Of a stretch of DNA of 63,635 nucleotides, positions 25,229 to 33,739 are shown one piece after another. A model generated the notes under the pieces. The model was not told the origin of the DNA, did no database searches, and worked only from the letters and a program-made list of their open reading frames with translations. Source of the stretch: Telmatospirillum sp. (GTDB taxonomy: Bacteria > Pseudomonadota > Alphaproteobacteria > Rhodospirillales > Magnetospirillaceae); assembly GCA_009712185.1 (NCBI GenBank), contig WASQ01000100.1, positions 41,884-105,518 of the forward strand, in the 5' to 3' direction. Made by a program: the position numbers and the translations under genes. How positions within the stretch are numbered: the stretch's first letter is position 1; each line of letters opens with the position of its first letter.

Positions 25229-25974
25229 GGCGCCGGCTGTCTTTCGCTCTGGTTGGCCTCGCGGTCGTAGCGGGAGGGCTGATGCTGGCCCATCCGGCGT
25301 CCGCGCAGCAGTTTACCCTCGATCTTGGCGAGGGAGCCTCGACGACGGGCCGTCTGGTCCAGCTCATCGCCTTGATGACGGTGCTGTCGCTGGCGCCGTC
25401 CATTCTGGTGATGGTCACATCCTTCACGCGGATCGTGGTCGTTCTGTCATTCCTGAGGCAGGCCCTGGGCACCCAGACCGCGCCGCCGAACATGGTGATG
25501 ATCAGTCTTGCTTTGTTCCTGACGGGATTCGTCATGACGCCGACCTTGCAGGCGTCCTATCAGCAGGGGATCGAACCTCTTCTGGCCAACCGGATCGACG
25601 AGATCGAGGCATTCGACCGTGCCGTGAAGCCGGTCCATGCCTTCATGATGCATCATGTGCGCGAGCAGGACCTGCAACTGTTTCTCAATCTATCCCATAC
25701 GAAGCCCGTGGCCGACCCGGCGGACACACCGCTCCAGGTCCTGATTCCGGCGTTCATGATCAGTGAACTGCGACGCGCGTTCGAAATCGGATTCCTCATC
25801 TATCTGCCGTTTCTCATCATCGACATGCTGGTGGCGTCGGTGTTGATGAGCATGGGCATGATGATGTTGCCGCCAGCGACCTTCTCTTTGCCATTCAAAC
25901 TCATTTTTTTCGTTCTGGTTGATGGCTGGTATCTGATCGCAGGATCCCTGGTGCAAAGTTTCGGCCCGATCTGA
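25225..25974 (+). CDS. fliP: flagellar export gate protein FliP
   Basis: FliP forms the core of the export gate with FliQ and FliR. The 249-residue product has a cleavable signal peptide (residues 1-28), typical of FliP, then the hallmark blocks SLAPSILVMVTSFTRIVVVL, GTQTAPPNMVMISLALFLT and FLIIDMLVASVLMSMGMMM. The GTG start at 25225 overlaps the fliO stop (GTGA). It ends this sub-operon; about 195 bp separate it from flgB. Confidence 0.97.
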   Translation: MRRRLSFALVGLAVVAGGLMLAHPASAQQFTLDLGEGASTTGRLVQLIALMTVLSLAPSILVMVTSFTRIVVVLSFLRQALGTQTAPPNMVMISLALFLTGFVMTPTLQASYQQGIEPLLANRIDEIEAFDRAVKPVHAFMMHHVREQDLQLFLNLSHTKPVADPADTPLQVLIPAFMISELRRAFEIGFLIYLPFLIIDMLVASVLMSMGMMMLPPATFSLPFKLIFFVLVDGWYLIAGSLVQSFGPI

Positions 25975-26049
25975 CCGCAGGACGCATGATCCGTGCGGAC
26001 CGCCGATCGGAGGGGATTGCAATGATGGACAGGCCTCGGGCACTGTTCA

Positions 26050-26078
26050 TTGTTTCTTAAAATGCCGGGCCTTACACT
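26050..26078 (+). promoter_or_regulatory. candidate sigma-70-type promoter before flgB
   Basis: TTGTTT and TACACT are separated by 17 bp, about 90 bp before the flgB start, in the 195-bp gap after fliP. Each hexamer matches the consensus at four of six positions. No sigma-54 or full CtrA site was found in this gap, so the promoter class of flgB-flgC-fliE is uncertain. Confidence 0.35.
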
Positions 26079-26169
26079 GATCCCGTGACGGCATTGGCCG
26101 GGGCCGGGCGAGCCGGCGGCCGATGGTCGCGGGATTTCAGGAAATCAGGGCTTTCAGGGAATCAGGGCC

Positions 26170-26574
26170 ATGTTCGAGGATCTCACTCTTTTCGCGATGG
26201 CGCGCAAGTCGATGAACTGGCTGGCGAAGCGTCAGGAGGTGTTGTCCGAGAACGTTGCCAATGCCAACACGGGAAATTATCAGGCCAAGGATCTGGCGCC
26301 CCTGTCCTTCAAGAATCTTGTCGATAAGGACACGGCGGTGCGGGCGGTGACGACCAACCCGATGCATGTCTCGCCGATGGTCGAACCGGTCCGTTTCGAG
26401 ACGTTGACGGAGCGCCGGCCCGAGGAATCGAAGCCCAATGGCAATTCGGTCCTGATCGAGGAGCAGATGCAGAAGATCGGCGAGGTCAAAAGCAATTACG
26501 AGCTGGCCGCCAATCTGTTGCAGAAGAACATGGCCATGCTGAAGACCGCCATCGGCAAGGGTGGCGGGTCGTGA
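26170..26574 (+). CDS. flgB: flagellar proximal rod protein FlgB
   Basis: FlgB is a rod subunit near the MS ring. The 134-residue product has the rod signature RQEVLSENVANANTGNYQAK and the C-terminal helix (YELAANLLQKNMAMLKTAIG). Length is standard. The ribosome site is weak (CAGGGCC). It begins the flgB-flgC-fliE-fliQ-fliR-flhB order common in alphaproteobacteria. Confidence 0.96.
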   Translation: MFEDLTLFAMARKSMNWLAKRQEVLSENVANANTGNYQAKDLAPLSFKNLVDKDTAVRAVTTNPMHVSPMVEPVRFETLTERRPEESKPNGNSVLIEEQMQKIGEVKSNYELAANLLQKNMAMLKTAIGKGGGS

Positions 26575-26647
26575 CGCCGGGGTTCCCGTGAAAAATGCCG
26601 GCGGACGGGGTCCGGCCGGGTTTTCCGCGGGATGAAGGGATGGAATC

Positions 26648-27058
26648 TTGGACGACCTTAACAAAGCATCGCTGATCGCGACATCCGGGATGAAGGCGCA
26701 GTCCGAGCGGATGCGTGTGGTGTCGGAGAATCTCGCCAACGCCGATTCCCTGCCGACATCGCCCGACGACACGCCCTACCGGCGGAAAATCATCAGCTTT
26801 CGCAATATCCTCGACAAGACGTCGGGCGCCGACATGGTCAAGGTCAAGAAGGTCGACGTCGACCGGTCGGAATTCCAGAAGAAGTACGATCCGAAACATC
26901 CGGCCGCCGACAGCAGCGGCTATGTGCTGGCCCCCAACGTCAATCCCCTGATCGAACTGATGGACATGCGCGAGGCGCAGCGGTCCTACGAGGCCAATCT
27001 GAACGTCGTGAGCGTGTCGAAGAGCATGCTTTCCAAAACAATTGACATGTTGAAGTAA
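26648..27058 (+). CDS. flgC: flagellar proximal rod protein FlgC
   Basis: FlgC is a rod subunit. The 136-residue product has the signature RVVSENLANADSLP and the C-terminal helix (MREAQRSYEANLNVVSVSKS). The start must be the TTG at 26648: ATG codons at 26632 and 26640 are out of frame, and the N-terminus LDDLNKASLIATSGMKAQ aligns with other FlgC proteins. It lies 73 bp after flgB. Confidence 0.95.
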   Translation: MDDLNKASLIATSGMKAQSERMRVVSENLANADSLPTSPDDTPYRRKIISFRNILDKTSGADMVKVKKVDVDRSEFQKKYDPKHPAADSSGYVLAPNVNPLIELMDMREAQRSYEANLNVVSVSKSMLSKTIDMLK

Positions 27059-27109
27059 TGCCGGTCAACTTTCCGGCTCCCGGCAAAACGATGAAATGGT
27101 AGGTGGACT

Positions 27110-27433
27110 TTGGCCATAACCTCAATCACCGACGCCATCGCCGCTTACAATAACGCGGCTAAATCCGTAACGGGTGGGGGCGCCTCCGACGCGGCCGCCG
27201 AAACCGGCGAGACCGGCGGCGATTTCGCCAGTCTGCTGCGCGACGGGGCCAAGGCCGCCATCGACGCCGGCAAGAAAAGCGAGGAGCTGTCGAAAGCGGG
27301 CCTGGCCGGCAAGGCCGATGTCCGCGATGTCGTGACCGCTGTCAATAATGCCGAGCTGACGCTTCAGACGGTCGTCGCCGTGCGCGACAAGGTGATTTCC
27401 GCCTACAGCGAAATCCTGCATATGGCCATCTGA
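27110..27433 (+). CDS. fliE: flagellar hook-basal body complex protein FliE
   Basis: FliE connects the MS ring to the rod. The 107-residue product ends with the conserved block VTAVNNAELTLQTVVAVRDK and AYSEILHM. The start is a TTG at 27110 after TAGGTGGAC; there is no nearby in-frame ATG, so this is the second non-ATG start in a row. It is 51 bp after flgC. Confidence 0.94.
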   Translation: MAITSITDAIAAYNNAAKSVTGGGASDAAAETGETGGDFASLLRDGAKAAIDAGKKSEELSKAGLAGKADVRDVVTAVNNAELTLQTVVAVRDKVISAYSEILHMAI

Positions 27434-27437
27434 CATC

Positions 27438-27482
27438 TCGGGCGGGACGGAGGGGGCTCCCGGCTCTCCCCGCCGTCGCCCC
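27438..27482 (+). other. GC-rich imperfect hairpin between fliE and fliQ
   Basis: A G/C-only-rich imperfect stem (GACGG-AGGGG pairing with CCCC-GCCGTC) lies just after the fliE stop in an unusually long 208-bp gap within the operon. There is no U-tract. It may be a terminator-like or RNA-stability element; the rest of the gap (to 27641) shows no gene. Confidence 0.3.
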
Positions 27483-27641
27483 GATGACCCCGGAACGCCG
27501 GCCGCCGCCAAGGGGCGCCGCTTTTCCGGGATCGACGGCCGGAGACGGAGATCCGTTCGGTTCGATGAACGTCGGGGATGGCGATGACGACGCGGACGAT
27601 GATGTCCGTTCGCATCCTTCCCCCAACCGACCTGGAGTGTG

Positions 27642-27908
27642 ATGACAGAGGGAGACCTGATCGAGCTGGCGCGCGCCTGCATGCTGGTCATGATGAAAGT
27701 GGCGGCCCCGCCGCTGCTCGCGGGTCTGCTGATCGGTCTCGCGATTTCCCTGTTTCAGGCGCTGACCCAGATCCAGGAGATGACCCTGACCTTCGTCCCG
27801 AAGGTTCTCGCGGTCTTTCTCACGCTGCTGATTTTTCTGCCGTTCATCCTGCACACCTTGATGGACTTCACCCATATGGTCCTGGATCGCGCCATAGCGG
27901 GCGGCTGA
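27642..27908 (+). CDS. fliQ: flagellar export gate protein FliQ
   Basis: FliQ is a two-helix membrane subunit of the export gate. The 88-residue product has both hydrophobic helices and the conserved segments APPLLAGLLIGLAISLFQA, LTQIQEMTLTFVPK and FILHTLMDF. The ATG at 27642 is preceded by GGAG; a GTG at 27639 is the alternative. It ends 2 bp before fliR. Confidence 0.96.
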   Translation: MTEGDLIELARACMLVMMKVAAPPLLAGLLIGLAISLFQALTQIQEMTLTFVPKVLAVFLTLLIFLPFILHTLMDFTHMVLDRAIAGG

Positions 27909-27910
27909 CG

Positions 27911-28675
27911 ATGCTGCGCGACATTCTGTCGACGAACGTCTATGGCTTCCTGCTGATCTTCGTGCGGGTCGGCGCCGCCATCATGTTCTTTCCGGGATTG
28001 AGCAGCGCCGCGATTGCGGTCAGGATCCGTCTTCTGCTGGCGCTTTCCATCGCTTTTCTGCTGGTGCCGACGCTGGGCGGCCAGTTGCCCCGGATGCCCG
28101 CCGATCCCCTGTCGATGCTGCTGTTGATCGCGTCGGAGGCGACGATCGGGGTGTTTTTCGGCATCCTGGGGCAGGTGCTGTTCCTGCCGATCGATATTGC
28201 CGGGGCGTCGATCGGGTTTTCGCTCGGTCTGACCAATATGTTCACCCATGACGTCGTCACGCAGGAGCAGAGCCAGTTGATGACCGGCCTGCTCAATCTG
28301 ATCGCCGTGACCATGGTGTTCGCGACGGACACCCATCATCTGATGTTTCAGGCGGTGGTGGACAGCTATACGCTGTTTGCGCCGGGCGCGACGCCGCCCT
28401 TCGACGGCTTTTCCGAAATGTTGATGCGGACATCGTCCGACGCCATGACAATCGGATTCAAGCTGGCGGCTCCGGCCATCGTTTTCGCCATGACCTTCAA
28501 CAGCGCCCTGGCACTTCTGAACCGGTTGGTGCCGCAGGTGCAGGTTTTCTTCGTCGGCGTGCCGATCCAGGTGATGGGTGGTCTTTCCATCCTGGCCTTC
28601 TGTCTTCCGGCCCTGATGATCTGGTTCCTGCGCTTCTTCACCGACAGCCTCACGTCCTTCCTGGCCCCCGGGTGA
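27911..28675 (+). CDS. fliR: flagellar export gate protein FliR
   Basis: FliR is the polytopic subunit of the FliPQR gate. The 254-residue product has about six hydrophobic segments with FVRVGAAIMFFPGLSS near the N-terminus and TLFAPGATPP, LLNRLVPQVQVFFVGVPIQV in the middle and C-terminal half. The start is the ATG at 27911, immediately after the fliQ stop. flhB follows 3 bp later. Confidence 0.96.
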   Translation: MLRDILSTNVYGFLLIFVRVGAAIMFFPGLSSAAIAVRIRLLLALSIAFLLVPTLGGQLPRMPADPLSMLLLIASEATIGVFFGILGQVLFLPIDIAGASIGFSLGLTNMFTHDVVTQEQSQLMTGLLNLIAVTMVFATDTHHLMFQAVVDSYTLFAPGATPPFDGFSEMLMRTSSDAMTIGFKLAAPAIVFAMTFNSALALLNRLVPQVQVFFVGVPIQVMGGLSILAFCLPALMIWFLRFFTDSLTSFLAPG

Positions 28676-28678
28676 GCC

Positions 28679-29749
28679 ATGGCCGAGGACGACGACTCCA
28701 AATCCGAGGAACCAACAGGCAAACGGCTTTCCAAAGCGCGGGAGGAGGGCGACGTCCTCCAGTCGATGGAGGTCAAGACGGCGGCCATGCTGACCGCCAT
28801 GACCGTCTTCGTCTGGCTGATCGCGCCGATGTCCATGTCGCGGCTCAAGGTCTATCTGTCCGGGTTCCTCGCCCATCCCGACGCGATCCGGATCGGAACG
28901 GGAGAGGAGCTGTCGTCCTTTGCCGCCGATGTGGCGGGCAATCTGGCGCTTGCCGCCGTGCTCCCCTTCGGTTTTCTGATGCTGGTCGGACTCATTTCCG
29001 GCCTCGGACAGACCGGCTGGCTGCTGGTGGTCAAGAAGATCATCCCGGACCTCAACAAGATCAATCCGTTGGCCGGGTTCCAACGGATGTTCTCTTTGCG
29101 CTCGGTGATCGAACTCGCCAAAAGCACCGCGAAAATGCTGGTTGTCGCGGTGATCTGCTATCTGGTGCTGCGTCCGCGCATCGCCGATCTCGATCTGCTG
29201 CCGTCGATGGAGACGATCGCCATCCTGTCCTATATGCACCGGCTGCTGATCCGTCTGCTTTTCAGCATCGCCCTGGTGACCATCGTGATCGCCGCCGCCG
29301 ACTGGTTCTATCAGCGCTTCACCTACATGAAGAAGCTGCGGATGACCAAGCAGGAGGTCAAGGAGGAGAACAAGCAGTCCGAAGGCGATCCGCTGGTGAA
29401 ATCCCGTCTGCGGTCGCTTCGGATCCAAAGGGCCCGGACACGGATGATGGCGGCGGTCCCCAAGGCCGATGTGGTCGTGACCAACCCGACCCATTACGCC
29501 TGCGCGTTAAAATATGACGCCGAGACCATGAACGCGCCGGTTCTGGTGGCCAAGGGGCAGAATCTGGTGGCGTTCCGAATCCGCGAGATCGCCGAGGAAA
29601 ACGACATCCCGATCGTCGAAAATCCCCCGCTCGCGCGGGCGCTCTATGCGACAGTGGACCTGGACCGGGAAATCCAGCCCGATCATTACAAGGCGGTGGC
29701 CGAGGTGATCAGTTATGTCATGCGTCTCAAAGGCAAGCTCCGCCGCTGA
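28679..29749 (+). CDS. flhB: flagellar export switch protein FlhB
   Basis: FlhB controls substrate specificity of the export gate. The 356-residue product begins with the KSEEPTGKRLSKAREEGDV segment, has four hydrophobic segments and ends in the cytoplasmic domain with the autocleavage site NPTH at 269-272, the same numbering as the Salmonella protein. The C-terminal FlhB domain (PVLVAKGQNLVAFRIREIA) is intact, so the separate FlhX at 24306 is an additional copy of this domain. The last 35 bp overlap the cckA start. Confidence 0.97.
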   Translation: MAEDDDSKSEEPTGKRLSKAREEGDVLQSMEVKTAAMLTAMTVFVWLIAPMSMSRLKVYLSGFLAHPDAIRIGTGEELSSFAADVAGNLALAAVLPFGFLMLVGLISGLGQTGWLLVVKKIIPDLNKINPLAGFQRMFSLRSVIELAKSTAKMLVVAVICYLVLRPRIADLDLLPSMETIAILSYMHRLLIRLLFSIALVTIVIAAADWFYQRFTYMKKLRMTKQEVKEENKQSEGDPLVKSRLRSLRIQRARTRMMAAVPKADVVVTNPTHYACALKYDAETMNAPVLVAKGQNLVAFRIREIAEENDIPIVENPPLARALYATVDLDREIQPDHYKAVAEVISYVMRLKGKLRR

Positions 29750-32153
29750 GGCGTTGCGCAATCCCCTGGCCTGGGTGGCGCTGGCCGCCGTCGGGCTTCT
29801 GGCCGTTCTGGCCCTGTCCCCTCTGGCGGGGGACCGGCATTGGGTCGCCATTCTGGCGACTTTCGCCCTGGCCGCCGCCGCCCTGGCCGGGCTTCTCGGA
29901 AAGCTGGGCGACCGGGGGCAGCTTCTTCACCGGATTCAGAGACTGGAGGCGGCGCTGGGCGGAGACCGCCGGGCCCGGCTGGTTCTGGACGAGGGGGGCG
30001 GCGAAGTGCTGCGCAACGCCGCCGCCGAATGGCTGTTCGGCCCGCCCGAGGATCCGGCGGCGTCCCTTGCCGCCAAGATCATGGGCGACATCCGTGCCGA
30101 GGAGGAGCTCCAGCGGCTGACCGGGGCGGCCCGCCACGGGGGCACCTACGCCACGGAGATCTCCCTTCCCGGTCCGGGGGGCGGTCGTGACTGGCTCGCG
30201 CTTTCGGTGCATACCTTGCCCGGCGGGGGCGTGCTCTGGACCGCCGAGGATGTCTCGGCGAGGCGCGCCATCGAGGAAACCCTGCGCCGCGACCACGAGA
30301 TGCTGGCGGATTTTATCGATTTTCTACCGGTCGGCTTTTATTCCGCGGATACCGAGGGACGGTTCCGTTTCGTCAATCAGCGGCTCGCCGAATGGCTCGG
30401 CCGACCGGCCGAAGCCCTGGTCGGTCTCGGTCTGGCGGAGGTTCTGGGTGTCGTCCCCAATCCCGAGGAGGATCGGGTCGACATGCGTCTCAAGGGACGC
30501 AACGGCGACGTCTTCCAGGCCTTCGTCACCCATGCGGTGTTCGATGAGGGCGGGGAAACCCTGACCCGGTCGGTTGTCGTACGCGACCTGATGCCGGAAC
30601 GGCATTGGGAACGCGCCCTGAAAGCGTCGGAGCGACGGTTCCACTGGCTGTTCGAGGATGCCCCGGTCGGCATCGTCCTGGTCGATCCCGATGCCACGGT
30701 GAGCCTTTGCAATCCGGCGTTCGCCGATATGGCCGGAGTGACGATCGACGCCGTGACGGGGTCCCCGGTCGGCGACTTCATCGCCGAGGAGGACCGGGCC
30801 GTTGCCGGCGATCATCTGGGACGGGTGCTGATGGGGACAAGTTCCGGCACCCATTTCCCGGTGCGGCTGGCCGGCCGGGGCGGCGAGGTGGTGGCGACCC
30901 TTTACGTCAGTCCGGCGGCCGACGAGGGGGCCGTGTCCGGACTGATGCTGCATTTCATCGACACGACGGAGCAGAAGAACCTCGAACTCCAGTTCGCGCA
31001 GAGCCAGAAAATGCAGGCGATGGGGCAGCTTGCCGGCGGGATCGCCCATGACTTCAATAATCTGCTGACTGCGATGATCGGCTTTTGCGACCTGCTTTTG
31101 CAACGCCACGGACCGGGCGATGCCTCGTTCGCGGATATCATGCAGATCAAGCAGAATGCCAACCGCGCGGCCAGTCTGGTCCGCCAGCTTCTGGCCTTTT
31201 CGCGACGTCAGGCGCTGCAACCCCGCCTTTTCGATGTCACCGATGCCCTGGCGGACCTGTCCAATCTGCTGCGCCGGCTGTTGGGGGAAACCATCGACCT
31301 GTCCATCACCCACGGGCGGGACCTCGGGCTGGTCCGCGTCGATCCGGGACAGTTCGATCAGGTCATCGTCAATCTGGCGGTCAACGCCCGGGATGCCATG
31401 CCGGGCGGCGGCCAGCTTTCCATCGCCACCAAGGTCGTCCACAACGAGCGCCCCTACCAGCGCGGCGCCGATGTGATGCCTGAAGGCGATTATGTGCTGA
31501 TCACCGTGGCTGACACCGGAACCGGAATCCACCCCGACAACATCGGCCGGATTTTCGAGCCCTTCTTTTCCACCAAGGAGGTTGGCGCCGGAACCGGTCT
31601 TGGTCTGTCCACCGTCTACGGGATCGTCCGTCAGACCGATGGCTTCGTCTTCGTCGACAGCCAGCCGGGGGAAGGATCGACCTTTTCGATTTTCCTGCCG
31701 AGATTCAACGCGGGTGAGACCGGAATACGGGTCAAGACGCAGACCGGGGTGGAGGCGTCGGCGCAAAGCGGCGATCTGACGGGGACCGGGACCATTCTGA
31801 TCGTCGAGGATGAGGACGCGGTCCGGTTGTTCGGCGCCCGTGCTCTTCGCAATAAGGGGTATCGGGTGCTGGAAGCCCGATCGGGCGAAAGCGCGCTCGA
31901 CGTCCTGCATGTGGAGGCGGCCGTGGATGTCCTGGTGACCGATGTGGTGATGCCCGGCATGGACGGCGCCACCCTGGCCCGTCTGGTCAGGATCGAACGG
32001 CCCAGTATCCAGGTGATCCTGATGTCGGGCTATGCCGAGGATGTGGCGTTGGGAGAATTCTCGGGCGAGGATGGGATCCATTTCCTGCCGAAGCCGTTCT
32101 CGCTGAAGCAACTGGCCGGCAAGGTGAAGGACGTGATGGGGGAGGCGAAGTGA
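29715..32153 (+). CDS. cckA: hybrid histidine kinase CckA
   Basis: CckA is the bifunctional kinase/phosphatase that, through ChpT, sets CtrA phosphorylation. The 812-residue product has two N-terminal membrane segments (about 17-36 and 40-62), PAS-like domains (about 195-430), a HisKA domain with H445 in GGIAHDFNNLLTAMIGFCDL, an HATPase domain (NLAVNARDAMPGGG; GTGLGLSTVYGIV) and a C-terminal receiver with D743 (VTDVVMPGMDG). The H-box wording is characteristic of CckA rather than of generic hybrid kinases. The ATG lies inside flhB, so translation may be coupled. Confidence 0.93.
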   Translation: MSCVSKASSAAEALRNPLAWVALAAVGLLAVLALSPLAGDRHWVAILATFALAAAALAGLLGKLGDRGQLLHRIQRLEAALGGDRRARLVLDEGGGEVLRNAAAEWLFGPPEDPAASLAAKIMGDIRAEEELQRLTGAARHGGTYATEISLPGPGGGRDWLALSVHTLPGGGVLWTAEDVSARRAIEETLRRDHEMLADFIDFLPVGFYSADTEGRFRFVNQRLAEWLGRPAEALVGLGLAEVLGVVPNPEEDRVDMRLKGRNGDVFQAFVTHAVFDEGGETLTRSVVVRDLMPERHWERALKASERRFHWLFEDAPVGIVLVDPDATVSLCNPAFADMAGVTIDAVTGSPVGDFIAEEDRAVAGDHLGRVLMGTSSGTHFPVRLAGRGGEVVATLYVSPAADEGAVSGLMLHFIDTTEQKNLELQFAQSQKMQAMGQLAGGIAHDFNNLLTAMIGFCDLLLQRHGPGDASFADIMQIKQNANRAASLVRQLLAFSRRQALQPRLFDVTDALADLSNLLRRLLGETIDLSITHGRDLGLVRVDPGQFDQVIVNLAVNARDAMPGGGQLSIATKVVHNERPYQRGADVMPEGDYVLITVADTGTGIHPDNIGRIFEPFFSTKEVGAGTGLGLSTVYGIVRQTDGFVFVDSQPGEGSTFSIFLPRFNAGETGIRVKTQTGVEASAQSGDLTGTGTILIVEDEDAVRLFGARALRNKGYRVLEARSGESALDVLHVEAAVDVLVTDVVMPGMDGATLARLVRIERPSIQVILMSGYAEDVALGEFSGEDGIHFLPKPFSLKQLAGKVKDVMGEAK

Positions 32154-32222
32154 CAGGGAGGCGAAGTGGCAGGGTCGGGCAGGGCTGGATGATCGGGCGG
32201 CGCGGTCGGACCGGGTTGATGA

Positions 32223-32237
32223 GAACATGTGAAGAAC
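32223..32237 (+). promoter_or_regulatory. LexA (SOS) box upstream of recA
   Basis: GAAC-ATGTGAA-GAAC is a perfect match to the alphaproteobacterial LexA box, the direct repeat GTTC-N7-GTTC read on the opposite strand. It lies just upstream of the -35 hexamer of the recA promoter, so LexA binding would hinder polymerase. Confidence 0.85.
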
Positions 32238-32243
32238 AACCGC

Positions 32244-32271
32244 TTGCCTTGGCGAACAAAAAGGGTACAGT
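32244..32271 (+). promoter_or_regulatory. recA promoter
   Basis: TTGCCT (32244-32249) and TACAGT (32266-32271) have a 16-bp spacer, giving a start near 32278 and a leader of about 45 nt. The LexA box ends 6 bp upstream. Confidence 0.6.
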
Positions 32272-32322
32272 GTTGCGGATTGCATCGCCCTTGCAAGGTA
32301 TGAAATAAGTGGGGACCGCAAC

Positions 32323-33405
32323 ATGAATCAGACCGCTCTCCGGCTGGTGGACAAGGATACGATGGACAAGCAGAAAGCTTTGGAAGCCGCTTTGACGCAG
32401 ATCGAACGGGCCTTCGGAAAAGGTTCGGTCATGCGGATGGGATCCCACGAGGCCGTGGATGTGGAAGCCATTTCCACCGGCTCCCTTGGACTGGACGTCG
32501 CCCTTGGGATAGGCGGCCTGCCGCGCGGGCGTATCATTGAGATCTACGGTCCGGAAAGCTCGGGCAAGACGACTCTCGCCCTTCATGTGATCGCCGAGGC
32601 GCAGAAGAAGAACGGAACCTGCGCCTTCGTTGACGCCGAACATGCGCTGGATCCGTCCTATGCCCGCAAGCTGGGGGTCAATCTGGACGAATTGCTGATT
32701 TCCCAGCCCGACGCGGGGGAGCAGGCGCTTGAGATCGCGGACACCCTGGTCCGGTCCGGGGCCATCGATGTTCTGGTGGTCGATTCGGTCGCCGCGCTGG
32801 TGCCCCGCGCCGAACTGGAAGGCGAGATGGGCGATTCCCATGTCGGCCTTCAGGCCCGGCTGATGAGCCAGGCGTTGCGCAAGTTGACCGCCACGGTCTC
32901 CCGGTCCAACTGCATGGTGATCTTCATCAATCAGATCCGCATGAAGATCGGCGTCATGTTCGGGTCGCCCGAGACAACGACCGGCGGCAATGCCCTCAAG
33001 TTCTATGCCTCGGTCCGTCTCGACATCCGCCGTATCGGCAGCATCAAGGACCGCGATGAGGTCGTGGGCAACCAGACCCGCGTGAAGGTGGTCAAGAACA
33101 AGATGGCGCCGCCCTTCAAGGTCGTCGAATTCGACATCATGTATGGTGAGGGCGTCTCGAAGACCGGCGAACTGATCGATCTGGGGGTCAAAGCCGGTGT
33201 GGTCGAAAAATCCGGTGCCTGGTTCTCCTACAATTCCCAGCGGATCGGTCAGGGGCGCGAGAACGCCAAGAATTTTCTCCGTGACAATCCCGCCATCGCG
33301 GCGGAGATCGAGGGCGCGATCCGTCAGAACGCGGGACTGATCTCGGACGCGCTGAGCGGTGGGAACGGCAGCGTCGATGCCGACGGCGTCGTAACCGAGG
33401 ACTGA
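32323..33405 (+). CDS. recA: recombinase RecA
   Basis: RecA drives homologous strand exchange and LexA self-cleavage. The 360-residue product has the Walker A loop [14 protein letters not shown], Walker [10 protein letters not shown], loop L1/L2 region ([20 protein letters not shown]) and the C-terminal DNA-gateway domain. Length and order are standard for alphaproteobacteria. A LexA box and promoter precede it; a long hairpin follows at 33468-33513. Adjacent alaS downstream is common in the class. Confidence 0.99.
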   Translation: MNQTALRLVDKDTMDKQKALEAALTQIERAFGKGSVMRMGSHEAVDVEAISTGSLGLDVALGIGGLPRGRIIEIYGPESSGKTTLALHVIAEAQKKNGTCAFVDAEHALDPSYARKLGVNLDELLISQPDAGEQALEIADTLVRSGAIDVLVVDSVAALVPRAELEGEMGDSHVGLQARLMSQALRKLTATVSRSNCMVIFINQIRMKIGVMFGSPETTTGGNALKFYASVRLDIRRIGSIKDRDEVVGNQTRVKVVKNKMAPPFKVVEFDIMYGEGVSKTGELIDLGVKAGVVEKSGAWFSYNSQRIGQGRENAKNFLRDNPAIAAEIEGAIRQNAGLISDALSGGNGSVDADGVVTED

Positions 33406-33467
33406 GCTCAACCGCTGATGGGGAACTCTTCGCCGGCTGTCGGCCGGCCCGCCCCCGCGGGCGGATG

Positions 33468-33513
33468 AACGGACAAGGGCGGGGACGCACAAGCGTTCCC
33501 GCCCTTGTCCGTT
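33468..33513 (+). terminator. 21-bp hairpin after recA
   Basis: Arms 33468-33488 and 33493-33513 pair over 21 bp with a single G-U wobble and a 4-nt loop (ACAA). No U-tract follows, so it is terminator-like at best, or an RNA-stabilising structure. It is symmetrical and would fold on both strands. Confidence 0.6.
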
Positions 33514-33739
33514 CCGGGGTACCTCCGCGGTCTCCCCCCAGGGCACATGATTGCGAACCCGCCATTCCCCGGGGGACCTTCGCGGGTCCTATGCCGATCG
33601 GTTCCGACCAGCACCGGGGGGTATGAGCTCAAGCGTTGTCATGGACACCCGGCATGGGGCTTGTTACAACAGCCAATCAATTGGACAAGACGGTCCATCC
33701 CCCTGTGGTTGGCCCGCCGGTTTGGGTACATAGACAGTC
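33514..33739 (+). other. recA-alaS intergenic remainder
   Basis: Together with the hairpin this makes a 334-bp gap. It contains two short inverted repeats near alaS (TGTT-AC-AACA and CCAAT-CA-ATTGG, about 33662-33685). I found no clear -35/-10 pair or T-box-like leader and no gene. Confidence 0.4.

Noticed and set aside
27755-32324. Long minus-strand frames opposite fliR-flhB and cckA
   Set aside because: Antisense shadows of genes with complete catalytic motifs; the predicted products are His/Arg/Gln-rich without domains.
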